Assembly: GCF_021083305.1 (NCBI RefSeq)
Contig: NZ_JAJFAY010000005.1
Coordinates: forward strand, 303,944 to 367,943
Direction: 5' to 3'
Source: Haladaptatus sp. DYF46
Lineage (GTDB): Archaea > Halobacteriota > Halobacteria > Halobacteriales > Haladaptataceae
Length of the DNA stretch: 64,000 nt
Shown here: positions 27,675 through 36,178 of the stretch, one piece after another
How the letters are laid out: every line of letters begins with the position of its first letter
Position numbering within the stretch: the stretch's first letter is position 1
Program-made: the position numbers and the translations under genes
Notes under the pieces: generated by a model
The model's input: only the letters and a program-made list of their open reading frames with translations
Databases searched by the model: none
Told to the model about the DNA's origin: nothing

Positions 27675-28378
27675 TGTTATTGGAACTTCACAACCTCACG
27701 GCCGGATACGAAACGGGGCAGATTCTCTTCGGGATCGATCTGGTCGTCGAAGAGAACGAGGTCGTCTCACTGCTCGGACGTAACGGAGCCGGAAAGACGA
27801 CGACGATGCGCTCCATTGTAGGGGCTGATGAACCGAATGTCAGCGACGGAACGATCCGATTCGATGGCCAGAATTTACTCGAACGGCGCAATTACGAGAT
27901 CTCTAAGCTGGGACTTAGCTTTGTGCCGGAAGGCCGACGTTGCTTTCGAGAATTAACTGTCGTCGAAAACCTCGAGCTCGCAGCCAACTACGCGTCGAAC
28001 CCGCTTCGTATCGAGACGGTATTGGAACAGTTCCCCGAATTGAACGAGATGCGAAACCGACAGTCGAAGAACATGAGCGGCGGTGAACAGCAAATGCTCG
28101 CCATCGCCCGGAGTCTCGTCACCAATCCACGGATGATGCTCCTCGACGAACCCTGCGAGGGTCTTGCACCGTACATCGTCCGGCGCATCGAATCCATTAT
28201 CGAGACGATCAATGCTGAACGGGACATCACAGTACTACTCGTGGAACAGAATGTGGCGGTTGCACTTGCGGTCGCTGACCGTCACTATATTCTCGACGAA
28301 GGGCGCATTGTCGAAGAAGTCACGAGCGAGCGCCTCTACGAGGATGATACCCTCCGTCAGCAGTACCTTGGCATCTAA
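27671..28378 (+). CDS. livF: ABC transporter ATPase, LivF type
   Basis: A 235-residue ATPase with Walker A GRNGAGKTTTMRSIVG near residue 37. The signature is NMSGGEQQMLAIARSL near 135, Walker B MMLLDEPCEGLAPYI near 155, and the switch histidine position reads LLVEQNVAVAL. The RRCFRELTVVENLELAANY region is typical of LivF. It is the last gene of the five-gene importer operon and pairs with LivG as the second nucleotide-binding subunit. Confidence 0.93.
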   Translation: MMLLELHNLTAGYETGQILFGIDLVVEENEVVSLLGRNGAGKTTTMRSIVGADEPNVSDGTIRFDGQNLLERRNYEISKLGLSFVPEGRRCFRELTVVENLELAANYASNPLRIETVLEQFPELNEMRNRQSKNMSGGEQQMLAIARSLVTNPRMMLLDEPCEGLAPYIVRRIESIIETINAERDITVLLVEQNVAVALAVADRHYILDEGRIVEEVTSERLYEDDTLRQQYLGI

Positions 28379-28478
28379 CCGCTGTTCGAGAAGTGTGCAT
28401 CAATTCGATTTCGTTTAGCTTCGAGGGAGTGAGAGCGTTCAATTCGGTCGTTACCGTCGGATAACGCACTGGTGTACG

Positions 28479-28631
28479 ATGCTAGACGAGATCGGAGATC
28501 ACGTTGGTATTTTGTGGAAGGACGAGGTCTACAACACGGTCTATCCCACAATCCGAGCAGGAGTTGGAAAGGGAGAATTGACGGCAGGTTACTCCACTAC
28601 CTCCCAAAATAGATTGATTACTTCGGCGTAG
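28479..28631 (+). CDS. Possible small ORF, 50 aa
   Basis: ATG 28479 opens a 50-residue frame (MLDEIGDHVGILW...) just after the importer operon. It is not recognised and has no clear promoter. It may be a remnant at the border between the metabolic island and the decayed region. Low confidence. Confidence 0.25.
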   Translation: MLDEIGDHVGILWKDEVYNTVYPTIRAGVGKGELTAGYSTTSQNRLITSA

Positions 28632-28661
28632 ATTGGCCTCGTATTAAATAGGGAGTGTTTA

Positions 28662-28868
28662 TCATTCAGGTTTGTCAGACGACGGAGTGTCTGATCCTAT
28701 CACGGCCTCATAGCCAGCGTGGAGTTGTTGGCGGAAGACGTAGATGAGGATCGAGACGAGGGCGATGGCGATGACTGAGAGGCCGGGATCAAGGGCGAAC
28801 AAAAGCGTTGCAAGGATGAGGCACAGGATGAAAAGTGGCCAATCGTCAGCGCTGATCACGGTAGTCAT
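28662..28868 (-). CDS. Small two-TM membrane protein, 68 aa
   Basis: Two adjacent hydrophobic segments (about residues 10-27 and 29-46, LFILCLILATLLFALDPGL and SVIAIALVSILIYVF) and an acidic polar tail. It is of the same style as the small membrane proteins at 29093, 31240, 39061 and 49411. Function unknown. Confidence 0.5.
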   Translation of the reverse strand: MTTVISADDWPLFILCLILATLLFALDPGLSVIAIALVSILIYVFRQQLHAGYEAVIGSDTPSSDKPE

Positions 28869-29092
28869 AGTGTAAAATACTCCATAAGAGGATATAAGCT
28901 TTGTATCATGAGCTACGCATGCATTCGTACCACGGGTATCACACAGATTGAGAACAGGGTATCATGGGGAGCCCTTGAGTAAACGAACTCCATTAAATTG
29001 GAGAGGGGGAAATCGGACTACGGAGTCTCCACGTATTTGTGGCGTTCATAGAGATACAGGTAGGGGAGCACGAGTGCGAGCGAGGGAGATGA

Positions 29093-29353
29093 TCATCCAT
29101 TAATACCAGTCAGACGGTTGTCAGTTAGAAACGGTGGTATATCGTTTATCGAAGTACACAATGAGGGGGACAAGAGCATTATAACAGTACCTATAAGGGC
29201 GAATGGAGCCACGATCAACGACGAGTAGACATCGGTTGGGCGAGCAATGGCAAGGAGAGCTAAAATCGGAAAGATCGCTACAAGCACGCCGATTGGAATC
29301 CACTATTTGTCGGTAGGAATGGGTTCAGGTGCTGAAACGAGTGATTTGCTCAT
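29093..29353 (-). pseudogene. Small membrane protein interrupted by an in-frame amber codon
   Basis: From ATG 29353 the frame reads MSKSLVSAPEPIPTDK, then TAG at 29303-29305. It continues in the same frame with WIPIGVLVAIFPILALLAIA and a second hydrophobic stretch, ending at 29093. The uninterrupted protein would be about 86 residues with two membrane segments. A nonsense mutation is the simplest reading; re-initiation at GTG 29287 could still give a 64-residue product. Confidence 0.5.
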
Positions 29354-29361
29354 AAGGGTCT

Positions 29362-29874
29362 TTACTTACACGAGTGACTATCGGTTTCAAATGTCTGGTC
29401 GTACTTGGAATTGGATGGCTGGAATTTGACGTGGATAGACTCCGGAAGTGTCCCATCGACCTCCAAGACAATTCGATATTTGACTTTGATGCCTTCACAC
29501 GTGGTTCCATCAGTTGATTCATTGGGATTAGTTTGACTTCCGAGAGTGATTGTGGCGGTTTCTGTCTCAGCAGTATCGTACGATTCGAATCGGATGTGAT
29601 GACAGCCATTCGGAGGTCGAAGCCATCCAATGAGAGTTACCGTAGATGCTTCGCAGTTGAAATCTTGGGTAACAAATCCGTCGGGTGCTGGCAGTCTGTA
29701 GGTGACGATCTCAAAGGTCACGTGTGTGTTTTCTACCTGCGTCTTGAATGGAGTGGGCGAAGTAGTACTAGAATGCTTGTTTGTTGTTTGCGGGTGGGTT
29801 GCTTGACCTAAGTTCTGTCCGAGACACCCAGTGAGACCAACACAGACACCAGCAAGAACTGCTCGACGGTTCAT
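29362..29874 (-). CDS. Secreted lipoprotein, 170 aa
   Basis: The N-terminus MNRRAVLAGVCVGLTGCLGQ contains a twin arginine and a lipobox LTGC with the cysteine at residue 17. A Thr/Ser-rich linker to about residue 45 follows, then a beta-rich domain with four cysteines. It is a typical Tat-exported haloarchaeal lipoprotein. The ligand or role is not recognisable. Confidence 0.65.
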   Translation of the reverse strand: MNRRAVLAGVCVGLTGCLGQNLGQATHPQTTNKHSSTTSPTPFKTQVENTHVTFEIVTYRLPAPDGFVTQDFNCEASTVTLIGWLRPPNGCHHIRFESYDTAETETATITLGSQTNPNESTDGTTCEGIKVKYRIVLEVDGTLPESIHVKFQPSNSKYDQTFETDSHSCK

Positions 29875-30191
29875 GATTCGTTATGTTTTTATCACAACAT
29901 AAGCTTCGTGGTGAGTCAAATGAGTCTTTGACCGTACCGAATAGTAAGTGATCTGCCGATAATTAACAGTCGATATCCGCTAATAATATATTCTGTTAGT
30001 GAGTTCCCACTGTGAGATCTGCAACGCGAACTACGCAGAGATTGAGACGGCACTCCCGGGGCGGGTCCACTGCCGCTTATACTGCCCACAGGAAGTCAAC
30101 CACCCAAAATCACCGATTTTGAAAATTCAATCTTACCGCCGTCGCACGTTCTACTTCGGTTATAGAACCAATCACGCATCTTGAAACGCGC
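29875..30191. other. Left flank of the IS6 element, possible interrupted ORF
   Basis: A GTG-started frame at 29999-30184 encodes SSHCEICNANYAEIETAL and a third cysteine cluster, suggestive of a small zinc protein or its remnant. The IS6-type insertion begins just after it. Joining the flanks across the insertion, with one target copy removed, leaves the downstream reading NQSRILKRAEIPESRLLFL, so a coding region may have been split. Neither is firmly supported. Confidence 0.3.
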
Positions 30192-30323
30192 GGCACTGTC
30201 TAGTTAAGCCAGCTTAAGAAGCGAGCAGTTCGTTGATTTAGTGCTTTGCTCAACCAAGAACTGCTCAGTGAAACGTTAGAGACGGCGAATCTTGAATGTT
30301 GGGAGAATGAGCGGACGGCAACG

Positions 30324-30380
30324 TTAACGAGACGCGGAGCGTCTCGTTCGCACACCAGAAATCGAAGATTTCTGGGGACG
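30324..30380 (+). repeat. 57-nt double-hairpin insert 1 in transposase
   Basis: Removing this segment restores the expected protein join ERTAT-PVRAFAV. It consists of two successive dyads, ACGAGACGCGGAGCGTCTCGT and ACCAGAAATCGAAGATTTCTGG, each written here only as its core, and keeps the frame (19 codons). The first dyad is also in the IS6 fragment at 36812-36993. Confidence 0.7.
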
Positions 30381-30530
30381 CCCGTCAGGGCGTTTGCCGT
30401 CCGCCTCCATGCGACCGGTTGTTCGCTCAGAGAAACAAAAGAAATTCTTCGATTATTCGGTGTAAAACGCTCGCATCAAGCGATTTTTCAGTAGGTACAT
30501 CGGATAGCTGACAGCGTCTCCGACCCGCCG

Positions 30531-30585
30531 TCGTTCACGAGAGCAAAGCTCTCGTGTGCCAACCAGAACGCAATGTGTTCTGGTG
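30531..30585 (+). repeat. 55-nt double-hairpin insert 2 in transposase
   Basis: Removing it restores SDPP-TASPTRVAVDET. It has the same layout as insert 1: dyad ACGAGAGCAAAGCTCTCGT, a short spacer, then ACCAGAA...TTCTGGT, ending at ACG. Its length is not a multiple of three, so it frameshifts the transposase. Confidence 0.7.
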
Positions 30586-31239
30586 ACGGCATCGCCGACG
30601 CGGGTCGCGGTGGACGAAACCGCTGTCAAAATTAATGGCGAATGGTCTTGGGTGTACATTGCAATAGACACCGAAACAAAGTTGCTGCTCGGTATCGAAG
30701 TATTTGATCGGCATGGGACCGATCAAGCGGCTGTGTTTCTATCTAAACTCGCCGAGAAACACGATCTCTCAGACACCGTGTTTCTCGTTGATGGCTACGG
30801 CTATCGGACTGCCCTCTTTCGAATTGGGTTGAGCGGTCGGCTCGACTACACAGAGCGAAACCTCATCGAAAAATGGTTTCACACGCTCAAACAACGGATC
30901 GACCGCTTCCATACGTCGTGGGTGGGCAGTCGGCCAAGCGTCCAGCAGTGTCTTGAACAGTTTGTGCATTACTATAACCAGCAACGACCGCATCAATCGC
31001 TCAACAACCGAACGCCTGTCGAGGAGGAGCTAAACTAGACAGTGCCAAACGCGCCGAAATCCCAGAAAGCAGACTACTTTTTCTCCGGTTGTTCGGCATA
31101 GCCGGATCCAGTCGTCGATTTCACCAACAGTTGGCACGCTAAATACGCATCACGCACTTTGTAACTCTCCGAGCAAGATGCTAAATTGAGAGCGTGTATT
31201 CATCAGATGAGTCGTGATGGAACCCGTAGATTGCCGTGT

Positions 31240-31470
31240 CTATTTTTTCTGGTCTTGTTGGTGGGCGATACGCTGCTGAGCGTCGGCAATGGCTTCTATC
31301 GCGACGAGAAATCGCCACAGTAAGTAGAGCGGAATGATGATTAGTGCGGGAAGCAGTCCAAGTAGAGGTTGACCCGCTAACAGAATTGAATATAGTAAAA
31401 ATAGTACGTATAGGACAATTATCGTGGCAGCCCAACTTCGCGGAATTGACGGAGGTGACGCGTCAGCCAT
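31240..31470 (-). CDS. Small two-TM membrane protein, 76 aa
   Basis: Two hydrophobic segments (residues 14-30 TIIVLYVLFLLYSILL and 35-55) are followed by a polar helix ending AIADAQQRIAHQQDQKK. It is plausibly expressed but unrecognised; similar small membrane proteins recur in this region. Confidence 0.5.
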   Translation of the reverse strand: MADASPPSIPRSWAATIIVLYVLFLLYSILLAGQPLLGLLPALIIIPLYLLWRFLVAIEAIADAQQRIAHQQDQKK

Positions 31471-32001
31471 ACCTCCCCTCTATTCGCTGTTATCTTAACC
31501 ATTCTCCTGACCGTTTCTTTTCACTCGCCGTCGAACACCACCTCTCCCTGTAACCACCCTCTATGCAACATGACTTGACGAACAGCACATCCTCAGTTGA
31601 GAGTCTGGTCGATGATCGGATCACACTACGAACTGGGCATAGATTGACTCAAGAGTCCCGGGGTGGTTGCACTTCCGCTTAGAGATATATGCGGCAGTGG
31701 ACGAGACATCACCACTTCCAGTGTAGACCACCGGATGAAAGGCTGTAATCACCAAATTCGTCCGTTTCGAAGTTGATATATTACATGGCGCTATATCAAA
31801 ATTGAGCGAGGGGATGTTGAGACTACAGCGGGTTCAGCGGACCTGTAATGCGTGTATTCGGCCGAATCTATGAGCGGAAACTGCTTCAGATCGTTCCCCA
31901 AACAGCCGGTTTTGTCTGATCACCAACTATATGGGTAGATTTCGGAGACATTCAGCAGTGTGGCCACTCAGACACCACGCTAACCCAGATTGAGGGCTTT
32001 A
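31471..32001. other. 531-bp intergenic region
   Basis: No supported gene. A 39-codon frame from ATG 31563 is unrecognised. The right part abuts the transposase relic at 32002. Confidence 0.35.
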
Positions 32002-32570
32002 CTACCCGATTCCAGTTTCCTTCTTCAACAGCGTCAGCGTGTTATCCGCTGTAATCAGCGGAGAGTGCTCGTACTCATCGGTCAACTCAACCTGCACGAG
32101 CAGATCCACCGCTCGCCAAATCGAGTACAACAGGCACGCGAACGCGAAGTAGAAGAACCGGAGCCCGAAATTCTTGGAGGTCGTCGCGGCCATGAACCGC
32201 TTGATCGATTTGTACCCGCTCTCAATCTCCCAGCGGTAGCCGTACTCGGTGAGGTGTCCACTCCCCCGATTCGTCATGAAACCGAATACTGCCGGTGATC
32301 GTCGTGCTCGGAGTCTACTTTCCGACGGTAGATCAGCGTCGTCTCATGCCACTCATTCTTTCCAAGATGGAGCTTCCGGTCTGTTTCGTATCGGTCTTGA
32401 TCGCACTGGAGCAATCGCTTGGCCTGCGCTTTCTCGCTGGTCTGCATCCGTTTTGGCACGACATACGAGAGTCCGCGCTGGCTGATCATCTCCAGAACGT
32501 GCTGGCTGTCGAACTCCCGGTCCATCAGCACGTTATCGACGTGAACGAGGTTCTCAGCAAATTCGAGTAG
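32002..32570 (-). pseudogene. DDE transposase C-terminal relic 1, frameshifted
   Basis: The minus strand encodes DNVLMDREFDSQHVLEMI then YVVPKRMQTSEKAQAKRL, and in another frame YGYRWEIESGYKSIKRFMA and FYFAFACLLYSIWRAVDLL. The frame breaks near 32280, where loss of one T from GTTTTC would explain QYSV-F-MTNR. The N-terminal half is missing. It is IS4-like by overall pattern, but no family name is claimed. The relic at 34490 is a second copy of the same C-terminus. Confidence 0.8.
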
Positions 32571-32812
32571 ACGACAACGCCTGCAAAGGCAATTCCGATT
32601 GTTCGAATCGAAATATCGTAATCCCAGTCCGAAGGGGCAATTTTCCGTCGCATTCCCCAGTGTGCAAGTAGATATGCGAGCAGTGGAAACCCAACAGCAA
32701 GGAGAATCACGTCTTCTCCACGAGCACTCCCAACAACATCCGCGAGTATCCACACACCACCCCAGCGCAAGCCAACTTCAACAACTATCCACGAAAGGAT
32801 GGCAGCAGCCAC
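32571..32812 (-). pseudogene. Membrane protein gene truncated by transposase relic
   Basis: The frame from GTG 32812 encodes hydrophobic segments AAAILSWIVVEVGL, VILLAVGFPLLAYLLAHWG and TIGIAFAGVVVYS. Around 32570 it reads into the transposase relic and stops at 32525. The original C-terminus is lost. The family is not recognised. Confidence 0.5.
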
Positions 32813-32918
32813 AAATTGAGCTACTGAGCCTCCTGATGGAGATCAAGAGAAGACCCTCGACTTTTTCCTTGACATCTATCTGCGAGAAAACGGCGCACTT
32901 TCCATATTAATAATTGAA

Positions 32919-33188
32919 TTATGCAGTCAGAAGTGTGTCTTCGACTCTGAAATACTCGAAAGCTTTGACCAAAGCAAATCCAATCACCATCACGACGACG
33001 ATGGAGACGATTGGTATGATCGCTGTTTCGTGCATCCCAGAGGAGATGAGGAAGAGAGACGCTGTTGTAGCAAGGAGCACAGCGACCATCATCCCGTTCA
33101 GAGTTTCACTACTCAGCTTGAGCCACGTTGCGTTGGACACGTGCCGTCGCTTTCCTATACTCAAACGCATATTTCGACATTGGTCCAT
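32919..33188 (-). CDS. Small two-TM membrane protein, 89 aa
   Basis: A basic N-terminus of about 30 residues is followed by two hydrophobic helices (MMVAVLLATTASLFLISSG and IIPIVSIVVVMVIGFALV). It lies between the truncated membrane gene and the HTH regulator on the same strand. The real start may be ATG 33092 or 33089 (MM at residues 33/34), which would leave a compact 56- or 57-residue hairpin protein. Function unknown. Confidence 0.45.
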   Translation of the reverse strand: MDQCRNMRLSIGKRRHVSNATWLKLSSETLNGMMVAVLLATTASLFLISSGMHETAIIPIVSIVVVMVIGFALVKAFEYFRVEDTLLTA

Positions 33189-33232
33189 CAGATTATAAGC
33201 TCTCGGAGAACATTTTTTCTATATAAAATCTG

Positions 33233-34123
33233 TCATTCTCCGACGAGTCGGTAGTCAATAACGTGCCCTGTTTCGTTGACTGTTGCTGTGAGTGTTTCAC
33301 CCGCTACAGAAACATCTATTTCGACACGCGTCGGCTTCTCCTCAACAAGAGTATACAGGTCCTCATTCTGGACAAATGGTAAATCCCAGATATAGTAATC
33401 GTGGAGGTTGTATCCATGTCTCTGATAAAATGCCACTACACGGGGATCCACCAAGAGGCAGTATCCAACGGGACTGATTAACCGTGCACCACAGGTTTCA
33501 CACTGGGCACGAAAGACGGGGGGTTCTGCCTGCTCTGTTGCCACCTCTGATTCAATAGTATGATAGCATTCTGGACAGTGCCCGTTAAGCGTGCGTTCCA
33601 TTCCTTGACGTGCTAACAACTCCGCTAGATCGACGATCTCTGGAAGCATTGCGTCAGCAGCAGCGGTCGGTGGAACCTGCCAGCTAAACAGTGGATGATC
33701 GTTGGCACAAGAGACGACGCAGTTTCCATTCTCGTATGTTGCTATAGCTGGATTATCGCAAACAAAGCAATCGCTATCGAGTTCTACCGCGTCCTTGGTT
33801 ATAGAGTGGGTATAGGTACCCATGAGAATAGCCGCGATGATTTTCGCGCCAGCGAACGTGAGCCGATATCCATCATCGAGCTTCTCAACGAAATTCCCAC
33901 GAAGCTGTGTAAGATGGTAGCGAAACCGGCCAGGATCCTCGACTCCAACGCGTCTGCGGAGATCTGCGAATCCGATAGTCGTCTTGAATTCGGTTTCATG
34001 GTGGTAGTCTCCCAATGCTCGAAGGATGTCGATTCTGAGAGGATCGCTGAGTGCTCCGAATGCGTCTGCGGGATCCGTACTCGATTTTTCATTGGTGGAG
34101 GTCGAGTTCCCATTAAAGGTCAT
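33233..34123 (-). CDS. ArsR-like winged-helix regulator with zinc-ribbon C-terminus
   Basis: A 296-residue protein. Residues about 15-100 are a winged helix (FGALSDPLRIDILRALGDY, then FADLRRRVGVEDPGRFRYHL). Residues 120-215 contain CxxC pairs (CFVCDNPAIATYENG, CPECYHTIES, CETCGARL), likely zinc-binding. The C-terminal beta domain follows. This architecture is common among haloarchaeal ArsR-type regulators of unknown ligand. It is intact despite the decayed neighbourhood. Confidence 0.85.
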   Translation of the reverse strand: MTFNGNSTSTNEKSSTDPADAFGALSDPLRIDILRALGDYHHETEFKTTIGFADLRRRVGVEDPGRFRYHLTQLRGNFVEKLDDGYRLTFAGAKIIAAILMGTYTHSITKDAVELDSDCFVCDNPAIATYENGNCVVSCANDHPLFSWQVPPTAAADAMLPEIVDLAELLARQGMERTLNGHCPECYHTIESEVATEQAEPPVFRAQCETCGARLISPVGYCLLVDPRVVAFYQRHGYNLHDYYIWDLPFVQNEDLYTLVEEKPTRVEIDVSVAGETLTATVNETGHVIDYRLVGE

Positions 34124-34166
34124 GCCTCAGTATATCCAGCTGAAAGCCAAAATCAGTTGTCGTGCT

Positions 34167-34393
34167 TCACATCACCATCAGTGAGAAGCTCAGAGACATT
34201 CGGATAGGGGACGAGGTCGTATCTCCGTAATCAAGTCTCGACGACTCCCCCCGATTTCGCCATGCATTGAGAGCCTCGGTCTCAACTTCTGCGTACATCT
34301 GGAAGATGAGACTACAGAGGCAATAGCAACCTAAGAATGCACGATTTGGGGTAAACCACTCACTGTCAGCGCTTCAAACTGGAGCTCAGACAT
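34167..34393 (-). pseudogene. Decayed ORF of unknown family
   Basis: A start-like MSELQFEALTVSGL (ATG 34393) and, one frame away, NRAFLGCYCLCSLIFQMYAE followed by LNAWRNRGESSRLDYGDTT ending at 34167 look like two pieces of one protein with a frameshift. The family is not recognised; coding-like sequence is the only evidence. Confidence 0.35.
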
Positions 34394-34489
34394 CGATTCT
34401 GATTACTATTCTAACTCTTCTTCGAACTAGCGACCGGCCGGATCAGCACTGCCGCTGATCACCTGACGTTCATCGGCTCAAAATCTGCT

Positions 34490-34745
34490 CTAGCCGATTC
34501 CTGTTTGCTTCAACAGCGTAAGGACCGTGTTTGCGGTCACAATGGGCGATCTGTCGTATTCACCGGTCAGTTCGACTTGAGCCAGTAAATCGACTGCACG
34601 CCAAATCGAGTACAGCAGACAGGCGAACGCGAAGTAGAAAAACCGTAAGACAAAGTTCTTCGATGTTGTTACGGCCATGGACCGTTTAATCGATTTGTAG
34701 CCGCTTTCGGTCTCCGGTCAGGAGCCGTATTCACTCACGACTCCT
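34490..34745 (-). pseudogene. DDE transposase C-terminal relic 2
   Basis: It encodes SGYKSIKRSMAVTTSKNFVL and FYFAFACLLYSIWRAVDLL, the same C-terminal block as the relic at 32002 but diverged, with stops upstream. Two relics 2.4 kb apart suggest separate insertions or duplication of one element. Confidence 0.75.
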
Positions 34746-34916
34746 ACACAACGGTTGCATATGAATACCGAATACTGCCGAAAATATGTATGCTCAGAGT
34801 TCTCGTTTTGACGACAATTATTCATCGCGTGATGGGTTCACACTACTCTTGCCTGCTGTAACTTCCAGCTATTGCTGAGAACTGGCTAACATTCCTCCAA
34901 CCAAGAGCGACATCCA

Positions 34917-34976
34917 AAGACCGCATCAAGGGCTCGACAAACGAACGCCAACTCAGGAGCTTAACTAGACGGTGCC
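34917..34976 (+). mobile_element. IS6-family right-end fragment
   Basis: The last codons of an IS6 transposase (RPHQGLDKRTPTQEL-N stop) and the terminal repeat CTTAACTAGACGGTGCC match the right end of the element at 31046 with changes. This fragment comes from a related but different copy. Confidence 0.7.
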
Positions 34977-35309
34977 AAACGATCTGTGGCCCCAAGTTCA
35001 AGTGTTATCCATGGTCCGTATGTTGGCATTGCCAGCGTTCGTTTTGACACTTTTTCTCCTTGTTTTGTTTTCTGTTTCGCTTGATATCCCTATCTACCAT
35101 CTGCGAATCTGTTTTTTGCTCGAGACAACGAGTCGTCAACGCCATTCGCTCGCCTTGTCATGGAGTCTCTCGAACGTAGCCTTGAATCATATCACTATCC
35201 CGCTGAACGCTAATAATGCTGAATTATACTGGAGTATCGATTCATATCCGATCTCTTCTGCTGTTCGTCCACCAAATGAACTTTAAACTGTGCATTGTAA
35301 GATAGTGTG
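34977..35309. other. 333-bp region before DUF211 gene
   Basis: Hydrophobic reading frames here are AT-rich and unrecognised. A TATA-like CTTTAAAC at 35281-35288 lies 22-29 nt before ATG 35310 and probably drives the DUF211/VIT1-like pair. Confidence 0.4.
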
Positions 35310-35597
35310 ATGGCCCCTGTCAAGCGGTTAGTTATTGACGTACTGAAACCGCACGAACCGTCGACGATCGAATTCGCTCAACATATCGCCCAGACGAACA
35401 ACGTCGCCGCTGTCAACGCGACGCTCATCGAACTCGACCAAGAAGTCAAAAACTTGAAGCTCACGCTCGAAGGCGATGAGATCGAGTACGACGATGTCAA
35501 AGCGTCCGTCACAGACGCCGGCGGGACGATCCACTCGGTCGATCAGGTCGTTTGTGGAGAGCATCTCGTCGAAGACGCACCCACGCCTCAGGACTAA
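35310..35597 (+). CDS. DUF211 protein
   Basis: A 95-residue protein matching archaeal DUF211 (KRLVIDVLKPHEPSTIEFAQ at the start, TLIELDQEVKNLKLTLEGD in the middle and DAGGTIHSVDQVVCG near the end). DUF211 members form small ferredoxin-like oligomers. ATG 35310 sits 22-29 nt after a TATA box; GTG 35307 is an alternative. Its TAA overlaps the next ATG (TAATG), so the two are translationally coupled. It is usually found with the TIGR00267-type membrane protein, as here. Confidence 0.85.
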   Translation: MAPVKRLVIDVLKPHEPSTIEFAQHIAQTNNVAAVNATLIELDQEVKNLKLTLEGDEIEYDDVKASVTDAGGTIHSVDQVVCGEHLVEDAPTPQD

Positions 35598-36178
35598 TGG
35601 GTGCGGAAAACTCGGTGTCTCTCCTGGAACGAATCGATGATAAGATTGGGCCGATCGCGAGACGATACTTCGTCTCGAACGGGTTCGACGGCGCACTGAC
35701 TGGCGTCGGAGTCACTGTCAGCGCATATCTCTCCGGAGTCTCTGACGGGTTACAAGTCATTGCGATCGGCCTCGGCGGTGCTGTCGGTCTCACGACCTCG
35801 GGCGTCTGGAGTGTCTGGGAGATTGAGCGTGCCGAAATGCGTGCCGAACTGCACGACCTCGAAGATGCGATGCTTACTGACCTGAGTGATACGCAGGTCG
35901 AACGAAACAAGACCAGTAATCAAGTCGTTAATGCTCTCATGAGTGGTCTCGGACCGTTGTGTGGGCTCATCGTACCGCTGATTCCATTTCTGTTCGAGGG
36001 GCCAGCGCTCTCGCTGCTCCAAGCCACGATACTCTCTGTCGCCATGGCATGCGGCGTTTTGTTCGCCTTCGGAGCGTACATGGCATCGATCTCTCGCCAA
36101 CGGTGGTATATTGCCGGAATTCGGATGGGAATCGCCGGTATCGTCGTTGCGCTCATCAACATCTTTCTTCCAGGGTAG
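35597..36178 (+). CDS. VIT1/CCC1-like membrane protein (TIGR00267 type)
   Basis: A 193-residue protein with an amphipathic N-terminus (FVSNGFDGALTGVGVTVSAY near residue 24) and a charged cytosolic region (EIERAEMRAELHDLEDAML near 85). Four or five membrane segments are visible. VIT1/CCC1 proteins move divalent iron or manganese out of the cytosol; the archaeal TIGR00267 branch is uncharacterised. ATG 35597 overlaps the DUF211 stop. The sodium:calcium antiporter at 37436 lies on the same strand, consistent with a cation-handling set. Confidence 0.8.
   Translation: MGAENSVSLLERIDDKIGPIARRYFVSNGFDGALTGVGVTVSAYLSGVSDGLQVIAIGLGGAVGLTTSGVWSVWEIERAEMRAELHDLEDAMLTDLSDTQVERNKTSNQVVNALMSGLGPLCGLIVPLIPFLFEGPALSLLQATILSVAMACGVLFAFGAYMASISRQRWYIAGIRMGIAGIVVALINIFLPG

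Larger units (their letters stand above)
30246..31038 (+). pseudogene. IS6-family transposase, broken
   Basis: The DDE/D transposase is in pieces. An N-terminal part (ORF from 30246) ends at TAG 30492-30494 where a Trp codon is expected in IFQ-W-VHRIADSV. The rest (30586-31038) resumes in another frame with TRVAVDETAVKINGEWSWVY, VFLVDGYGYRTAL and TERNLIEKWFHTLK, holding the catalytic Asp-Asp-Glu. Two hairpin inserts lie within the gene: one of 57 nt in frame and one of 55 nt that shifts the frame. Confidence 0.85.
30192..31046 (+). mobile_element. IS6-family insertion sequence with 8-bp target duplication
   Basis: Terminal inverted repeats GGCACTGTCTAGTTAA (left) and GGCACTGTCTAGTTTA (right, reverse complement) bound an 855-bp element. 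Both flanks carry AAACGCGC (30184-30191 and 31047-31054), a perfect 8-bp target-site duplication as is usual for IS6. The transposase inside is disrupted (see separate entry), so the copy must have moved in trans or decayed after insertion. Confidence 0.9.

Noticed and set aside
29303..29305. Pyrrolysine-style readthrough of TAG
   Set aside because: No pyrrolysine genes are seen and haloarchaea are not known to use pyrrolysine; a nonsense mutation or downstream start is simpler.
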